Below are positions 52,555 to 61,652 of a DNA stretch of 64,000 bases, one piece after another. Each line of letters opens with the position of its first letter. The first letter of the stretch is position 1. The notes beneath the pieces are model-generated. The model did no database searches, had not been told where the DNA came from, and saw only the letters and a program-made list of their open reading frames with translations. The translations under genes and the position numbers were made by a program. The stretch covers positions 175,072 through 239,071 of the forward strand of contig JANOQM010000053.1 in the NCBI GenBank assembly GCA_031422295.1, written 5' to 3'. Origin of the DNA: JANOMH01 sp031422295. GTDB taxonomy: Bacteria; Pseudomonadota; Alphaproteobacteria; Rhodobacterales; Rhodobacteraceae.

Positions 52555-52587
52555 TTTGGCCGGACCCTAGCCCCGGCCCCGGCCAAA
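52555..52587. promoter_or_regulatory. Inverted repeat upstream of hemB
   Basis: TTTGGCCGG (52555-52563) and CCGGCCAAA (52579-52587), 9-base arms around 15 bases, in the divergent gap before hemB. Possible operator or leader hairpin. Confidence 0.3.
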
Positions 52588-52663
52588 GCCCAGACTTGTG
52601 ATGCAGGTCAAACCGTGGCACCCAACGGGTGTGACCAGAAAGGCCCTACCCCGGAAAGCTGCC

Positions 52664-53665
52664 ATGATGAAACCCACAATCGCCCCCTTCCCCATTGCCC
52701 GCCCGCGCCGGTTGCGCCGCACGCCCGCGCTGCGCGATCTGGTGCGCGAAAATACCCTCACGGCGGCTGATCTGATCTGGCCGGTGTTTGTGATGGCGGG
52801 GCAGGATGCCGAAACTCCGATTGCGTCGATGCCCGGCGTGTCGCGCCTGACGGTGGACCGGGTGGCAAAGGCGGCGGTGCAGGCGCAAGCCCTTGGTATT
52901 CCCGCGATCTGCATCTTTCCCTATACCGCGATGGAGCACCGCACGACAGATTGCGCCATGGCATGGTCGCCCGACAATATCAGCAATCAGGCGATCCGCG
53001 CGATCAAGGCTGCGGCCCCAGATATCGCGGTGATGACCGATATCGCGCTGGACCCTTATAATATCAACGGCCATGACGGCTTTGTACGCGACGGCGTGAT
53101 TATCAATGATGAGACCGTCGCTGCCCTCGTCAAAATGGCGCTGGCCCAGGCCGAGGCCGGGGCGGATATCCTTGGGCCGTCCGATATGATGGATGGCCGG
53201 ATCGGTGCAATCCGGGCGGCATTGGAGGCCGCTGGGCATCAAGATGTGACCATCCTCAGCTATGCGGCCAAATATGCGAGCGGGTTTTATGGCCCGTTCC
53301 GCGATGCGGTGGGTGCATCTGCGGCGCTGAAAGGCGACAAGAAAACCTACCAGATGGACCCCGCCAACAGCGACGAGGCACTGCGCCTGATCCAGCGGGA
53401 TCTGATGGAGGGTGCCGATATGGTCATGGTCAAACCGGGCATGCCCTATCTGGATATTTGTCGGCGGGTCAAAGACATGTTTGGCGTGCCGACCTTTGCC
53501 TATCAGGTCTCGGGCGAATATGCGATGATACAGGCCGCAGCCCAGAATGGCTGGCTGGACGGCGACAAGGTGATGCTGGAAAGTCTGCTATGCTTCAAAC
53601 GTGCTGGCTGTGACGGCATCCTGACCTATTTCGCGCCCAAGGCGGCCCGGATATTGAACGGCTGA
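52664..53665 (+). CDS. hemB: Porphobilinogen synthase (delta-aminolevulinic acid dehydratase)
   Basis: 333-residue enzyme joining two 5-aminolevulinate molecules in haem, cobalamin and bacteriochlorophyll synthesis. Catalytic lysines lie in SYAAKYASGFYGPF and MVMVKPGMPYLDI. The metal region reads MTDIALDPYNINGHDG, with Asp/Ala in place of the three zinc cysteines, so it is the Mg2+/zinc-independent class seen in Pseudomonas and Rhodobacter. GGAAAG precedes ATG 52664 by 5 bases. Monocistronic by appearance. Confidence 0.95.
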   Translation: MMKPTIAPFPIARPRRLRRTPALRDLVRENTLTAADLIWPVFVMAGQDAETPIASMPGVSRLTVDRVAKAAVQAQALGIPAICIFPYTAMEHRTTDCAMAWSPDNISNQAIRAIKAAAPDIAVMTDIALDPYNINGHDGFVRDGVIINDETVAALVKMALAQAEAGADILGPSDMMDGRIGAIRAALEAAGHQDVTILSYAAKYASGFYGPFRDAVGASAALKGDKKTYQMDPANSDEALRLIQRDLMEGADMVMVKPGMPYLDICRRVKDMFGVPTFAYQVSGEYAMIQAAAQNGWLDGDKVMLESLLCFKRAGCDGILTYFAPKAARILNG

Positions 53666-53764
53666 TAACCGCCCAAACCCATCATCTAGGCAATGACAGC
53701 CGGTGAATTCCCGCCTATAGTGTCTGTGGATCGGTCACATAAGACCGGCAGAGCAAGAGGCGGT

Positions 53765-54319
53765 ATGATGAATAACTCCAGACGTGGCTTTATGCTTGGC
53801 TGTGTGGCGCTGCCTTTGGCCGCCTGTGGCAATGGGATTGGCGGCGGTGGTGCCGAAATGATCGACGGGCGGGTCGATAGCACGCTGAGTTTCATGTTCA
53901 GCAACTACCCCGGCACACAGGATCTGGCCGGTCGCGCCTCGGGCATGCTGATCATGCCTTTGGTCACCGAAGTTGGCCTTGGGATTGGTGGGTCTTTCGG
54001 ACGCGGTGCGCTAAAGGTCGGGCAAAGCACGGTTGATTACTACTCTGCCGCTGCGGCCAGTGCGGGCATTCAAATCGGCGCGCAGCAATACAGCCATGTG
54101 CTTTTTTTCATGACCCAGGATGCATTGATGGAATTTCGCACCTCGCCGGGTTGGGTCGCGGGCGCGGGCATTGAATACGCGCTGAACGATCAGGGCGAGA
54201 CGCTGCTGGCCGACACGACGACATCGCTGTCGCCGGTCATTGCCGTGGTCTTTGCCCAGACCGGGTTCCGGGTTGGGGCCACGCTTGAGGGCACGAAATA
54301 CAGCCGCATCATTCCCTAG
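53765..54319 (+). CDS. YSC84/SYLF-domain lipoprotein
   Basis: 184 residues. The N-terminus NSRRGFMLGCVALPLAAC has both a twin-arginine-like motif (SRRGFM) and a lipobox (LAAC), so it is probably exported and lipid-anchored. The rest is a SYLF (Ysc84) lipid-binding-type domain: ASGMLIMPLVTEVGLGIGGSFGRGAL, STVDYYSAAAAS, GIQIGAQQYSHVLFFMT. Bacterial members bind membranes or lipids; precise role unknown. Two adjacent ATGs (53765/53768) are possible starts behind AGAGG. Confidence 0.83.
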   Translation: MMNNSRRGFMLGCVALPLAACGNGIGGGGAEMIDGRVDSTLSFMFSNYPGTQDLAGRASGMLIMPLVTEVGLGIGGSFGRGALKVGQSTVDYYSAAAASAGIQIGAQQYSHVLFFMTQDALMEFRTSPGWVAGAGIEYALNDQGETLLADTTTSLSPVIAVVFAQTGFRVGATLEGTKYSRIIP

Positions 54320-54327
54320 GGTGACTG

Positions 54328-54350
54328 GATGCGACGTTTCGCGTCGCATC
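54328..54350. repeat. Perfect hairpin after the YSC84 gene
   Basis: GATGCGACG and CGTCGCATC (9-base arms) with a 5-base loop, 8 bases after the stop. No T-run follows, so it may protect the transcript end or act with Rho; not a canonical terminator. Confidence 0.5.
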
Positions 54351-54378
54351 TGACAAACCCCATTTCGCGCGTTGGTGG

Positions 54379-54398
54379 TCAATCTGGTGCCAGATTGA
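54379..54398. promoter_or_regulatory. Near-perfect operator-like palindrome upstream of the flavoprotein gene
   Basis: TCAATCTGG-TG-CCAGATTGA: two 9-base arms around 2 bases, ending 5 bases before the ribosome-binding site. The position would let a bound repressor block transcription or initiation. The core CTGGTGCCAG resembles GntR- or LysR-type sites; identity is unknown. Confidence 0.5.
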
Positions 54399-54417
54399 TT
54401 GCCAAAGGATGCCCCAG

Positions 54418-56826
54418 ATGAAAACCACCACCCGCGTTGCTGTGATCGGCGGAGGAGTCGTTGGCTGTTCGGTCTTGTATCACCTGACCAAACTCGGCTG
54501 GTCCGACGTGATGCTGATTGAGCGTAAGGAGTTGACATCGGGGTCAACATGGCACGCGGCGGGCGGGTTCCACACCCTGAACGGCGATACCAATATGGCT
54601 GCGTTGCAGGGCTATACGATCCGGCTTTATAAGGAATTAGAGGCACTTACCGGCATGTCCTGCGGGTTGCACCATGTTGGCGGCATCACCTTGGCCGACA
54701 ATCAGGACCGGTTCGAAATGCTGATCGCCGAACGCGCCAAGCACCGCTACATGGGCCTGAATACCGAAATTTTGGGACCGGATGAAATCCGGGCAATTTC
54801 CCCGATCACCAATCTGGACGGCATTGTCGGCGCTTTGTATGACCCGTTGGACGGGCACCTTGACCCCTCCGGTACCACCCACGCCTATGCCAAGGCCGCC
54901 CGCATGGGTGGGGCCACGATTGAAACCAACTGCATGGTCACAGCGACCACCCAGCGCGCCGATGGCAGCTGGGATGTGGTCACCGACAAAGGCACTGTGC
55001 ATGCCGAGCATGTGGTGAATGCCGCCGGGTTATGGGCGCGGGAAGTCGGTAAAATGGCGGGCGTCTATTTCCCGCTGCACCCGATGGAACATCAATATCT
55101 GGTGACCGAGGATATCCCCGAGATTTACGAACTGGGCCGCGAACACCCGCATGTGATGGACCCCGCAGGCGAAAGCTATCTGCGCCAGGAAGGCCGGGGC
55201 TTGTGCATCGGGTTCTATGAAAAACCCTGCCGCCCCTGGGCTGTTGACGGCACATCTTGGGATTTCGGGCTGGAACTGCTGCCCAATGACTTTGACAAAA
55301 TCACCGACAGCATTGAATTTGCTTACAAACGTTTCCCGGTGCTGGAACGGGCGGGCATCAAGAACGTGATCCACGGCCCGTTCACCTTTGCCCCCGATGG
55401 CAACCCCTTGGTCGGCCCGGTGCCCGGTTTGCGCAACTATTGGTCGGCTTGCGGCGTAATGGCAGGCTTTTCCCAAGGCGGTGGTGTGGGTCTGACGCTG
55501 GCGCAATGGATGATCGAGGGCGAGGCGGACAAAGACGTGACCGGCCTGGATGTAGGGCGGTTCGGCAACTGGATCACGCCGGGATACACCCTGCCCAAGG
55601 TGATTGAAAACTACCAAACCCGGTTTTCGGTATCTTATCCCAACGAGGAAAAACCCGCCGCAAGGCCGCATCGCACCACGCCGATGTACGACATTTTCGA
55701 CGGTATGGGTGCTGTCTGGGGCCAGCAATTCGGGCTGGAAGTGGTGAATTATTTCGCCGAAGGCGACGAGCCGCGCTATGAAACCCCATCCTTCAAACGG
55801 TCTAACGCCTGGGAAGCCACGGCGCGTGAGGTGAACAATGTCCGCCAAGCCGTTGGAATCAATGAAGTACAGAACTTTGGCAAGTTCTCGGTCACCGGCC
55901 CCAATGCCCGCGCATGGCTCGACCGGATCATGGCGGGCCGCATCCCCGCGCCCGGGCGGCTGTCCCTGACCCCAATGTTGTCGCCCAAGGGGCGGCTGTT
56001 CGGTGATTTCACTGTGTCTTGCCTGTCGGAAACCGAATTCCAGCTTACCGCTTCCTACGGGGCCCAAAACATCCACCACCGCTGGTTCCTGCAACATCAA
56101 GAACCCGGTGTAACCATCGAGAATATCAGCGATAAACGCACTGGATTCCAACTTGCCGGGCCACTTTCGCGCGACTTGCTGGCTAAATGCACCCGCGACG
56201 ACGTGGCGGGAATGAAGTTCCTCGATGTCCGCCGCATGATCATCGGCCAGTTTGCCTGTATCGTGCAGCGCGTCAGCTATACCGGCGATCTGGGATACGA
56301 GATTTACTGCGATCCGATGGACCAGCGCGGTCTTTGGCAAATCCTCTGGACCACCGGCGCACCGATGGGCCTGAAACCATTCGGCATGCGGGCAATGATG
56401 TCACTGCGGCTCGACCGGTTTTTCGGCTCATGGCTGCGCGAGTTTTCACCCAATTATACCGCCGCGGAAACCGGCATTGATCGCTTTATCAGCTGGAAAA
56501 AGAACACTGATTTCATTGGCCGCGCCGCAGCCGAAGCCGAGCGTCAAAATCCCCCCGCCCGGATCAATGCCATGTTCGAAGTGGACGCAAATGCTGCAGA
56601 TGTCGTAGCTTACGAGCCGATCTTCATCCAAGGACAGGTAGCCGGGTTCTGCACCTCGGGTGGCTATTCGCACCATACCGGCAAATCCATCGCTTACGGA
56701 CTGATTCCACGTAACGCGGCCAAGGACGGGCTTGAGGTCGAGATCGAAATCTTGGGCGAAATGCGCCGGGCCAGACTGATCACAAACCCCTTGTTTGACG
56801 CAGACGGGGCGCGAATGCGCGGATGA
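54418..56826 (+). CDS. Dimethylglycine/sarcosine dehydrogenase-like flavoprotein with GcvT domain
   Basis: 802 residues. N-terminal DAO domain with FAD motif VAVIGGGVVGCSVLYHL and the flavin-attachment-type GSTWHAAGGFH, FAO_M bridge (about 375-430), GcvT folate-binding domain (about 430-720) and C-terminal GcvT barrel. Such enzymes oxidatively demethylate N-methyl amino acids and pass the methyl as formaldehyde to tetrahydrofolate. Substrate (dimethylglycine, sarcosine or a related amine) is not decided. ATG 54418 with AAAGG at 9 bases was preferred to 54409. A palindrome upstream suggests regulation. It overlaps the next gene by 4 bases. Confidence 0.88.
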   Translation: MKTTTRVAVIGGGVVGCSVLYHLTKLGWSDVMLIERKELTSGSTWHAAGGFHTLNGDTNMAALQGYTIRLYKELEALTGMSCGLHHVGGITLADNQDRFEMLIAERAKHRYMGLNTEILGPDEIRAISPITNLDGIVGALYDPLDGHLDPSGTTHAYAKAARMGGATIETNCMVTATTQRADGSWDVVTDKGTVHAEHVVNAAGLWAREVGKMAGVYFPLHPMEHQYLVTEDIPEIYELGREHPHVMDPAGESYLRQEGRGLCIGFYEKPCRPWAVDGTSWDFGLELLPNDFDKITDSIEFAYKRFPVLERAGIKNVIHGPFTFAPDGNPLVGPVPGLRNYWSACGVMAGFSQGGGVGLTLAQWMIEGEADKDVTGLDVGRFGNWITPGYTLPKVIENYQTRFSVSYPNEEKPAARPHRTTPMYDIFDGMGAVWGQQFGLEVVNYFAEGDEPRYETPSFKRSNAWEATAREVNNVRQAVGINEVQNFGKFSVTGPNARAWLDRIMAGRIPAPGRLSLTPMLSPKGRLFGDFTVSCLSETEFQLTASYGAQNIHHRWFLQHQEPGVTIENISDKRTGFQLAGPLSRDLLAKCTRDDVAGMKFLDVRRMIIGQFACIVQRVSYTGDLGYEIYCDPMDQRGLWQILWTTGAPMGLKPFGMRAMMSLRLDRFFGSWLREFSPNYTAAETGIDRFISWKKNTDFIGRAAAEAERQNPPARINAMFEVDANAADVVAYEPIFIQGQVAGFCTSGGYSHHTGKSIAYGLIPRNAAKDGLEVEIEILGEMRRARLITNPLFDADGARMRG

Positions 56827-57410
56827 TCCCGATCCTGATCCTAGCGGCAGGTCAGTCCTCGCGGATGCGCGGCGCTGACAAGCTGCTGGAACCGGTGGAC
56901 GGCATGCCGTTGATCCGGCAGCGGGCGCTGACTGCTTTGGCGGCCTCGCCTGTTGTGTTCATCGCCCTGCCAGCCGTGGATCATCCGCGCGCTGATAGGG
57001 TGGCCGATCTGCCAGTCACCCTCATCGCGGTACCGGATGCGGGCGGCGGCATGGCAGTGTCGCTGCGGATTGGTGTGGCGTCCTTACCAAAATGCAATCA
57101 TTTCATGGTTTTGCTGGCCGATATGCCGGAAATCACGAAGGATGACTTGTGCCATATGCTGGCCTTGTTGGACGCTGACCACCTTATCTGGCGTGGCAGT
57201 GATGCCACCAACACGCCCGGCCATCCGATCATTTTCGGTGCCAGCCTGCGCAGCGATTTTGCCGATCTGACCGGGGATATGGGTGCGCGGGCGATCATTG
57301 CCCGGAATGCGACCCGCACCAGACTGGTCAGATTACCGGGCAGACATGCCACGTGTGATCTGGATACGCCCGAACAATGGGCTGACTGGCGCCGTGAAAC
57401 CGGGCGTTAA
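56823..57410 (+). CDS. MobA-like nucleotidyltransferase (molybdenum cofactor type)
   Basis: 195 residues of the NTP_transf_3/MocA-like family: ILILAAGQSSRMRGADKLLEPV at the N-terminus (LAAGxSxRM-x5-K), VLLADMPEIT with the metal Asp, and NTPGHPIIFGASL. Relatives include MocA (CTP:molybdopterin cytidylyltransferase) and MobA; this could also act in another cofactor path. The 4-base overlap with the flavoprotein gene suggests cotranscription; the link in function is not clear. Confidence 0.82.
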   Translation: MIPILILAAGQSSRMRGADKLLEPVDGMPLIRQRALTALAASPVVFIALPAVDHPRADRVADLPVTLIAVPDAGGGMAVSLRIGVASLPKCNHFMVLLADMPEITKDDLCHMLALLDADHLIWRGSDATNTPGHPIIFGASLRSDFADLTGDMGARAIIARNATRTRLVRLPGRHATCDLDTPEQWADWRRETGR

Positions 57411-57485
57411 CATTTTCGCGCCACTTACCTGCGGCGGGCATGCGCCAATGTGCGCAAATGTGACGTTGACAGGCCCAATTTTTTA

Positions 57486-57500
57486 CTGACGCGGCGTCAG
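57486..57500. promoter_or_regulatory. Perfect 15-base palindrome upstream of the FadL-like gene
   Basis: CTGACGC-G-GCGTCAG, 72 bases before the ORF start. Two similar sequences occur at 37342-37356 (one mismatch) and 37398-37410 (perfect TGACGC-C-GCGTCA). Regulator unknown. Confidence 0.4.
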
Positions 57501-57572
57501 GATTGACCGAAAAATTTACGCGGTCTTAGGGTGTAGTCAGATCAATCACCTTCATGTGGCGGGGACGAGGAC

Positions 57573-58685
57573 ATGATGAAATATGGCATGACGACTGCGG
57601 CGGCATTTATGCTGACCACTTCTATGGCGGGTGCGATTGGGCTTGACCGGTCCAATCAGGATATCACCGCGATTTTCGAAACCGGCAATTATGCCGAGCT
57701 GAGCTTTGGCTATGTCACGCCAAACCTGACCGGCACTGATGTGCTTGGCAACGACATTGCCAATGTCGGCAATGCGTTCAGCCAGCTTGGCGGTTCGGTC
57801 AAAATGGACCTGAACGACCAAATGTCCTTTGCCCTGATCATCGACCGGCCTTTTGGCGCGGACATCACCTATGGTGGTGCGCCTGCGACAACCATGCTGG
57901 GTGGGACCGAAGCGATCCTGAGCAGCACAGCGTTTACCGCCTTAGGCCGCTACAAGATCAACGAAAACTTCAGCGTTCATGGCGGTCTGCGCTATCAGAC
58001 GCTGGATGCTGACATCACGCTGGCTGGTTTGTCCTATGGCCCGCTCAGCGGCTATAATGTGCTGATGGAGAACGGGTCTGGTACGGGCTATGTTGCTGGT
58101 GTGGCTTATGAACGCCCTGCGATCGCGCTGCGCGTCGCTTTGACCTATAATAGCGGCATTACCAATTCCTTCGATACCACCGAAACCTCGCCTTTGGGCG
58201 TCACGACGGGCACAACCGATGTTGAATCGCCTGAGGCATGGAATCTTGATTTCCAGACCGGCATTGCCGCCAACACGCTGCTGTTCGGACAAATCCGCCA
58301 TGCGGCATATTCCCAGACCATCCTGACGCCAACGACATTCGGCACCCTGACCGGCGGGGCCAGCATCACCGATATCGAAGATGCGACATCCTACAGCATC
58401 GGTGTGGGACGCAAGTTCAGCGATGCGTTCAGCGGGTCAATCTCTGTTGGTTACGAAGCCGAAGGCAGTGATGATCTCGTCTCGCCGCTGTCGCCGACCA
58501 ACGGCCTGATCTCGCTGGGCATCGGCGGCCAGTATACGATGGATAATTTGGTATTCTCGGGTGGTGTGCGGTACACCATGCTGGGCGATGCCCGCCCCGA
58601 AACCGGCACCCCCGATACTGCGCGTGCAAGTTTCAGCGGCAGTGACGTGGTGTCTATCGGCATTAGCGTCGGCTACCGCTTCTGA
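57573..58685 (+). CDS. FadL/OMPP1-family outer-membrane protein
   Basis: 370 residues. Signal peptide (about 1-21, MAGA-IGLDRSNQD), then beta-strand-rich sequence ending in aromatic VGYRF, the outer-membrane barrel end signal. The N-terminal ALDRSNQ-type hatch and alternating strands match the FadL/TodX group, which moves hydrophobic compounds such as long-chain fatty acids across the outer membrane. Two ATGs (57573, 57576) are possible. A strong terminator follows 22 bases downstream. Confidence 0.87.
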   Translation: MMKYGMTTAAAFMLTTSMAGAIGLDRSNQDITAIFETGNYAELSFGYVTPNLTGTDVLGNDIANVGNAFSQLGGSVKMDLNDQMSFALIIDRPFGADITYGGAPATTMLGGTEAILSSTAFTALGRYKINENFSVHGGLRYQTLDADITLAGLSYGPLSGYNVLMENGSGTGYVAGVAYERPAIALRVALTYNSGITNSFDTTETSPLGVTTGTTDVESPEAWNLDFQTGIAANTLLFGQIRHAAYSQTILTPTTFGTLTGGASITDIEDATSYSIGVGRKFSDAFSGSISVGYEAEGSDDLVSPLSPTNGLISLGIGGQYTMDNLVFSGGVRYTMLGDARPETGTPDTARASFSGSDVVSIGISVGYRF

Positions 58686-58707
58686 TCCATCAGGCTTCAT
58701 GGCAACA

Positions 58708-58740
58708 AAGCCCCGCCCGCAATGGCGGGGCTTTTGTTTT
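58708..58740 (+). terminator. Rho-independent terminator of the FadL-like gene
   Basis: Stem AAGCCCCGCC / GGCGGGGCTT (10 pairs), loop CGCAAT, then TTTGTTTT. Confidence 0.9.
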
Positions 58741-58787
58741 GACAAGTTGCACTGGCAGACCTCCCCCTAACCCGTTAATTCAAATCC

Positions 58788-59666
58788 ATGATATACCCGA
58801 ACTCGGCCAGCTGGCTGTCCACCCCGCACAAGCGCGTGCTGTTTTTCGGCATGTCCGGCCTTGGCAAAACCCATGTCAGCCAAATGCTGCGCGGCGCCGG
58901 GGACTGGTTTCACTATTCCATCGATTACCGCATCGGCACGCATTACATGGGCGAACTGATCGCCGATAATGCCAAGCGCGAGGCAATGAAAGTGCCGTCC
59001 CTGCGGGAATTGCTGATGACGGATTCGATTTATATCGGGTCCAACATCACCTTTGAAAACCTTAACCCGGTCTCGACCTATCTGGGCAAACCCGGCGATC
59101 TGGCCCGTGGTGGGCTGACGTTTACCGACTACACCCACCGGCAGGGTCAGTTTCAACGGGCCGAGGTTGCAGCCCTGCTGGATACCGCACATTTCATCGA
59201 CCGGGCCGGGTCGCTGTATGGCTATCCGCATTTCATTTGCGATACCGGCGGGTCGATCTGCGAATGGGTCGATCCGGATGATCCGGCCGACCCGATCATG
59301 ACCGCGCTTGCGGCCCAAACCCTGCTGGTCTGGATTGAAGGGTCTGATGCCCATACCGCCGAACTGATCCGCCGCTTTGACACAGCCCCCAAACCAATGG
59401 CCTATCAGCCTGCGTTTCTGGCGCGGGTCTGGGCGGATTATCTGGCGCAAAACAACTGCACCGAAGATCAGGTTGATCCTGACGCGTTCATCCGCGCCAC
59501 CTATGCCGCTGCTTTGGCGCATCGCCAGCCGCGCTATGCGGCGATGGCCCGGCGCTGGGGGCTGGCGATCAGGGCCGAAGACATCGCGCAGGTCCGCAAT
59601 GCCGCCGATTTTGATGCGTTGGTCGCACGCAGTCTTGATACCCATGCCCTTGAGATGCGCGGCTAA
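58788..59666 (+). CDS. P-loop ATPase/kinase-like protein of unknown function
   Basis: 292 residues, soluble. A P-loop GMSGLGKT is at 21-28 with upstream strand KRVLFFGMSG; further conserved-looking blocks are WFHYSIDYRIGTHYMG (about 40-55), HFICDTGGSICEWVD (about 151-165) and a Trp/Arg-rich C-terminal half. It resembles small kinases that phosphorylate small molecules, but I cannot match a named family. Such proteins occur beside metA in Rhodobacterales as far as I recall. It precedes metA by 39 bases on the same strand, so cotranscription is likely. Confidence 0.7.
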   Translation: MIYPNSASWLSTPHKRVLFFGMSGLGKTHVSQMLRGAGDWFHYSIDYRIGTHYMGELIADNAKREAMKVPSLRELLMTDSIYIGSNITFENLNPVSTYLGKPGDLARGGLTFTDYTHRQGQFQRAEVAALLDTAHFIDRAGSLYGYPHFICDTGGSICEWVDPDDPADPIMTALAAQTLLVWIEGSDAHTAELIRRFDTAPKPMAYQPAFLARVWADYLAQNNCTEDQVDPDAFIRATYAAALAHRQPRYAAMARRWGLAIRAEDIAQVRNAADFDALVARSLDTHALEMRG

Positions 59667-59705
59667 TCAGCCTATCTCACCGCTCTGACTCCAAGGTTTC
59701 GCCCC

Positions 59706-60623
59706 ATGCCCATCAAACTGCCCGCCACCCTGCCCGCCTATGATGTCCTGACCCGCGAAGGCGTGTCGGTGATGTCGGACGATCAGGCCGCGCGGCAGGA
59801 TATCCGGCCCTTGCGCATCGCGCTGCTAAACCTGATGCCGAAAAAGATTGCGACAGAAAATCAGTTTGCCCGGCTGATCGGGGCCACGCCCTTGCAAATT
59901 GAACTGTCGCTGATCCGGATGACCGAACATCAGACCAAAACCACCGCCGCCGAACATATGGAGGAATTTTACCGCCCGTTCAGCGAGGTCAGGGATGAGA
60001 AATTCGACGGGCTGATCATTACCGGTGCGCCGATCGAACATATGCAGTTCAGCGATGTGACCTATTGGGACGAACTGGTGCAGGTCATGGACTGGACCCA
60101 GACCCATGTGCAATCCACCTTTGGCGTCTGCTGGGGCGGCATGGCGATGATCAATCATTTCCACGGCGTGCAAAAACACATGCTGCCGTCCAAGGCGTTT
60201 GGCTGCTACCGCCATGCCTCATTGGTGCCCTCATCGCCGTTTCTGCGCGGCTTTTCCGATGATTTCGTCATCCCGGTCAGCCGCTGGACCGAAATGAAAC
60301 AAGCCGAGATTGACGCAGCCCCCGGCTTGGTCACATTACTGGGGTCAGACGAGGTTGGCCCCTGTCTGGTGCAGGATGCAGCCCATCGGGCGCTGTATAT
60401 CTTCAACCATTTCGAATATGACAGCGGCACCTTGAAAGAGGAATTTGACCGGGACCGCGGCAACAATACGCCGATCAACGTACCCGCCAATTATTATCCC
60501 AACGATGACCACACAAAGCCTCCGCAGAACCGTTGGCGCAGTCATGCCCACCTGCTGTATGGCAATTGGATCAACGAGATTTACCAATCAACCCCCTATG
60601 ACATTAATGCGATTGGTCGTTAA
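59706..60623 (+). CDS. metA: Homoserine O-acetyltransferase, MetA type
   Basis: 305-residue enzyme acylating homoserine in methionine synthesis. Catalytic triad of the MetA fold is in place: Cys142 (FGVCWGG), His235 and Glu237 (IFNHFEY). Residue 111 is Glu (TGAPIEHM), where succinyl-transferring enzymes have Gly; published work links Glu111 to acetyl-CoA use. The product is then predicted to be O-acetylhomoserine, despite the usual 'succinyltransferase' name. The last 26 bases overlap the next gene. Confidence 0.94.
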   Translation: MPIKLPATLPAYDVLTREGVSVMSDDQAARQDIRPLRIALLNLMPKKIATENQFARLIGATPLQIELSLIRMTEHQTKTTAAEHMEEFYRPFSEVRDEKFDGLIITGAPIEHMQFSDVTYWDELVQVMDWTQTHVQSTFGVCWGGMAMINHFHGVQKHMLPSKAFGCYRHASLVPSSPFLRGFSDDFVIPVSRWTEMKQAEIDAAPGLVTLLGSDEVGPCLVQDAAHRALYIFNHFEYDSGTLKEEFDRDRGNNTPINVPANYYPNDDHTKPPQNRWRSHAHLLYGNWINEIYQSTPYDINAIGR

Positions 60624-61590
60624 ACTCGCAGCCCTTGGCGTGGCCTTGCTGGCTGCAGGAACTGCGCTGGTGGACCGCCGCGCTGCGGCCCGTCAGGCGC
60701 AGGCCGAGACAACCTTTCCCGCCGTCGGCCAGTTCATCACGGTCAATGGCACACAATTGCATGTGTTCATCCAAGGCACCGGGCCCGACCTTGTGCTGCT
60801 GCACGGGGCCAGCGGCAATCTGCGCGATTTCAGTTTTGCGCTGATCGACCAGTTATCAGACCACTACCGGGTTATTGCGTTTGACCGGCCGGGGCTGGGC
60901 TATTCCGGGCGGGCTCTGCCCGGTTATGACAGCGCCTTTACCGCGCAGGCCGAAACCCTGTCGGAACAGGCGACGTTATTGCAGGCCGCCGCAGCGCAAT
61001 TGGGTGCTGACAAACCCTTGGTCATGGGCCAATCCTATGGCGGGGCGGTTGGGCTGGCTTGGGCGCTGAACCAGCCCGATACACTCGCCGGGCTGATCCT
61101 TGTGTCGGCCCCGTCAAATGGCTGGGAAGGTGGGTTGGGCACCCTATACGCAATCAACAGCTCGGTGCTTGGCGGTGCGTTCGCCCTGCCCATCATCTCG
61201 GCCTTTGCCCCCGCCACCCAGGTCCGCACGACGATGGACAGCATCTTTGCACCCAATCAGGTCCCGGCAGGGTATAGCGATTACGTTGGCGCAGAACTGG
61301 TGATCCGGCGGGCTAGCCTGCGGGCGAATGCGCGGCAGGTCTCGGCGTTGAAATCCGAACTGCTGGCGCTGATCCCGCGCTATGGCAACTTGTCCCTGCC
61401 GGTTGAAATTGTGCATGGCGACGCTGATACGGTTGTCCCGTTGGTCATTCATTCGGCAAAACTGGTGGATCAAATCCCCGATGCCGTACTGACCGTTCTG
61501 CCCGGCGTTGGCCATATGCCCCATCATGTCGATCCCGGCGCTGTCGTCGCGGCAATCGACCGCGCCGCGACAAGGGCCGGATTGCGCTAA
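60598..61590 (+). CDS. Alpha/beta hydrolase
   Basis: 330 residues. An N-terminal hydrophobic segment (about 1-22) is followed by the alpha/beta-hydrolase fold: LVLLHGASGNLRDF (oxyanion loop HGxS), nucleophile elbow MGQSYGG (Ser near 145), late acid in IVHGDADTVVPL and catalytic His in VGHMPHH. The substrate is unknown. ATG 60598 overlaps metA by 26 bases in another frame; ATG 60607 is an alternative. The overlap suggests cotranscription with metA. Confidence 0.86.
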   Translation: MTLMRLVVKLAALGVALLAAGTALVDRRAAARQAQAETTFPAVGQFITVNGTQLHVFIQGTGPDLVLLHGASGNLRDFSFALIDQLSDHYRVIAFDRPGLGYSGRALPGYDSAFTAQAETLSEQATLLQAAAAQLGADKPLVMGQSYGGAVGLAWALNQPDTLAGLILVSAPSNGWEGGLGTLYAINSSVLGGAFALPIISAFAPATQVRTTMDSIFAPNQVPAGYSDYVGAELVIRRASLRANARQVSALKSELLALIPRYGNLSLPVEIVHGDADTVVPLVIHSAKLVDQIPDAVLTVLPGVGHMPHHVDPGAVVAAIDRAATRAGLR

Positions 61591-61652
61591 GCCCCGATTG
61601 CGCTAAGGCATTGGCATCCCCATACTCTGTATCAGGGACAAGGGAGTTGACG

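Noticed and set aside
55030..56340. 436-codon minus-strand open frame in the flavoprotein gene
   Set aside because: Antisense of a clear DAO-GcvT protein; a product of high GC codon usage.
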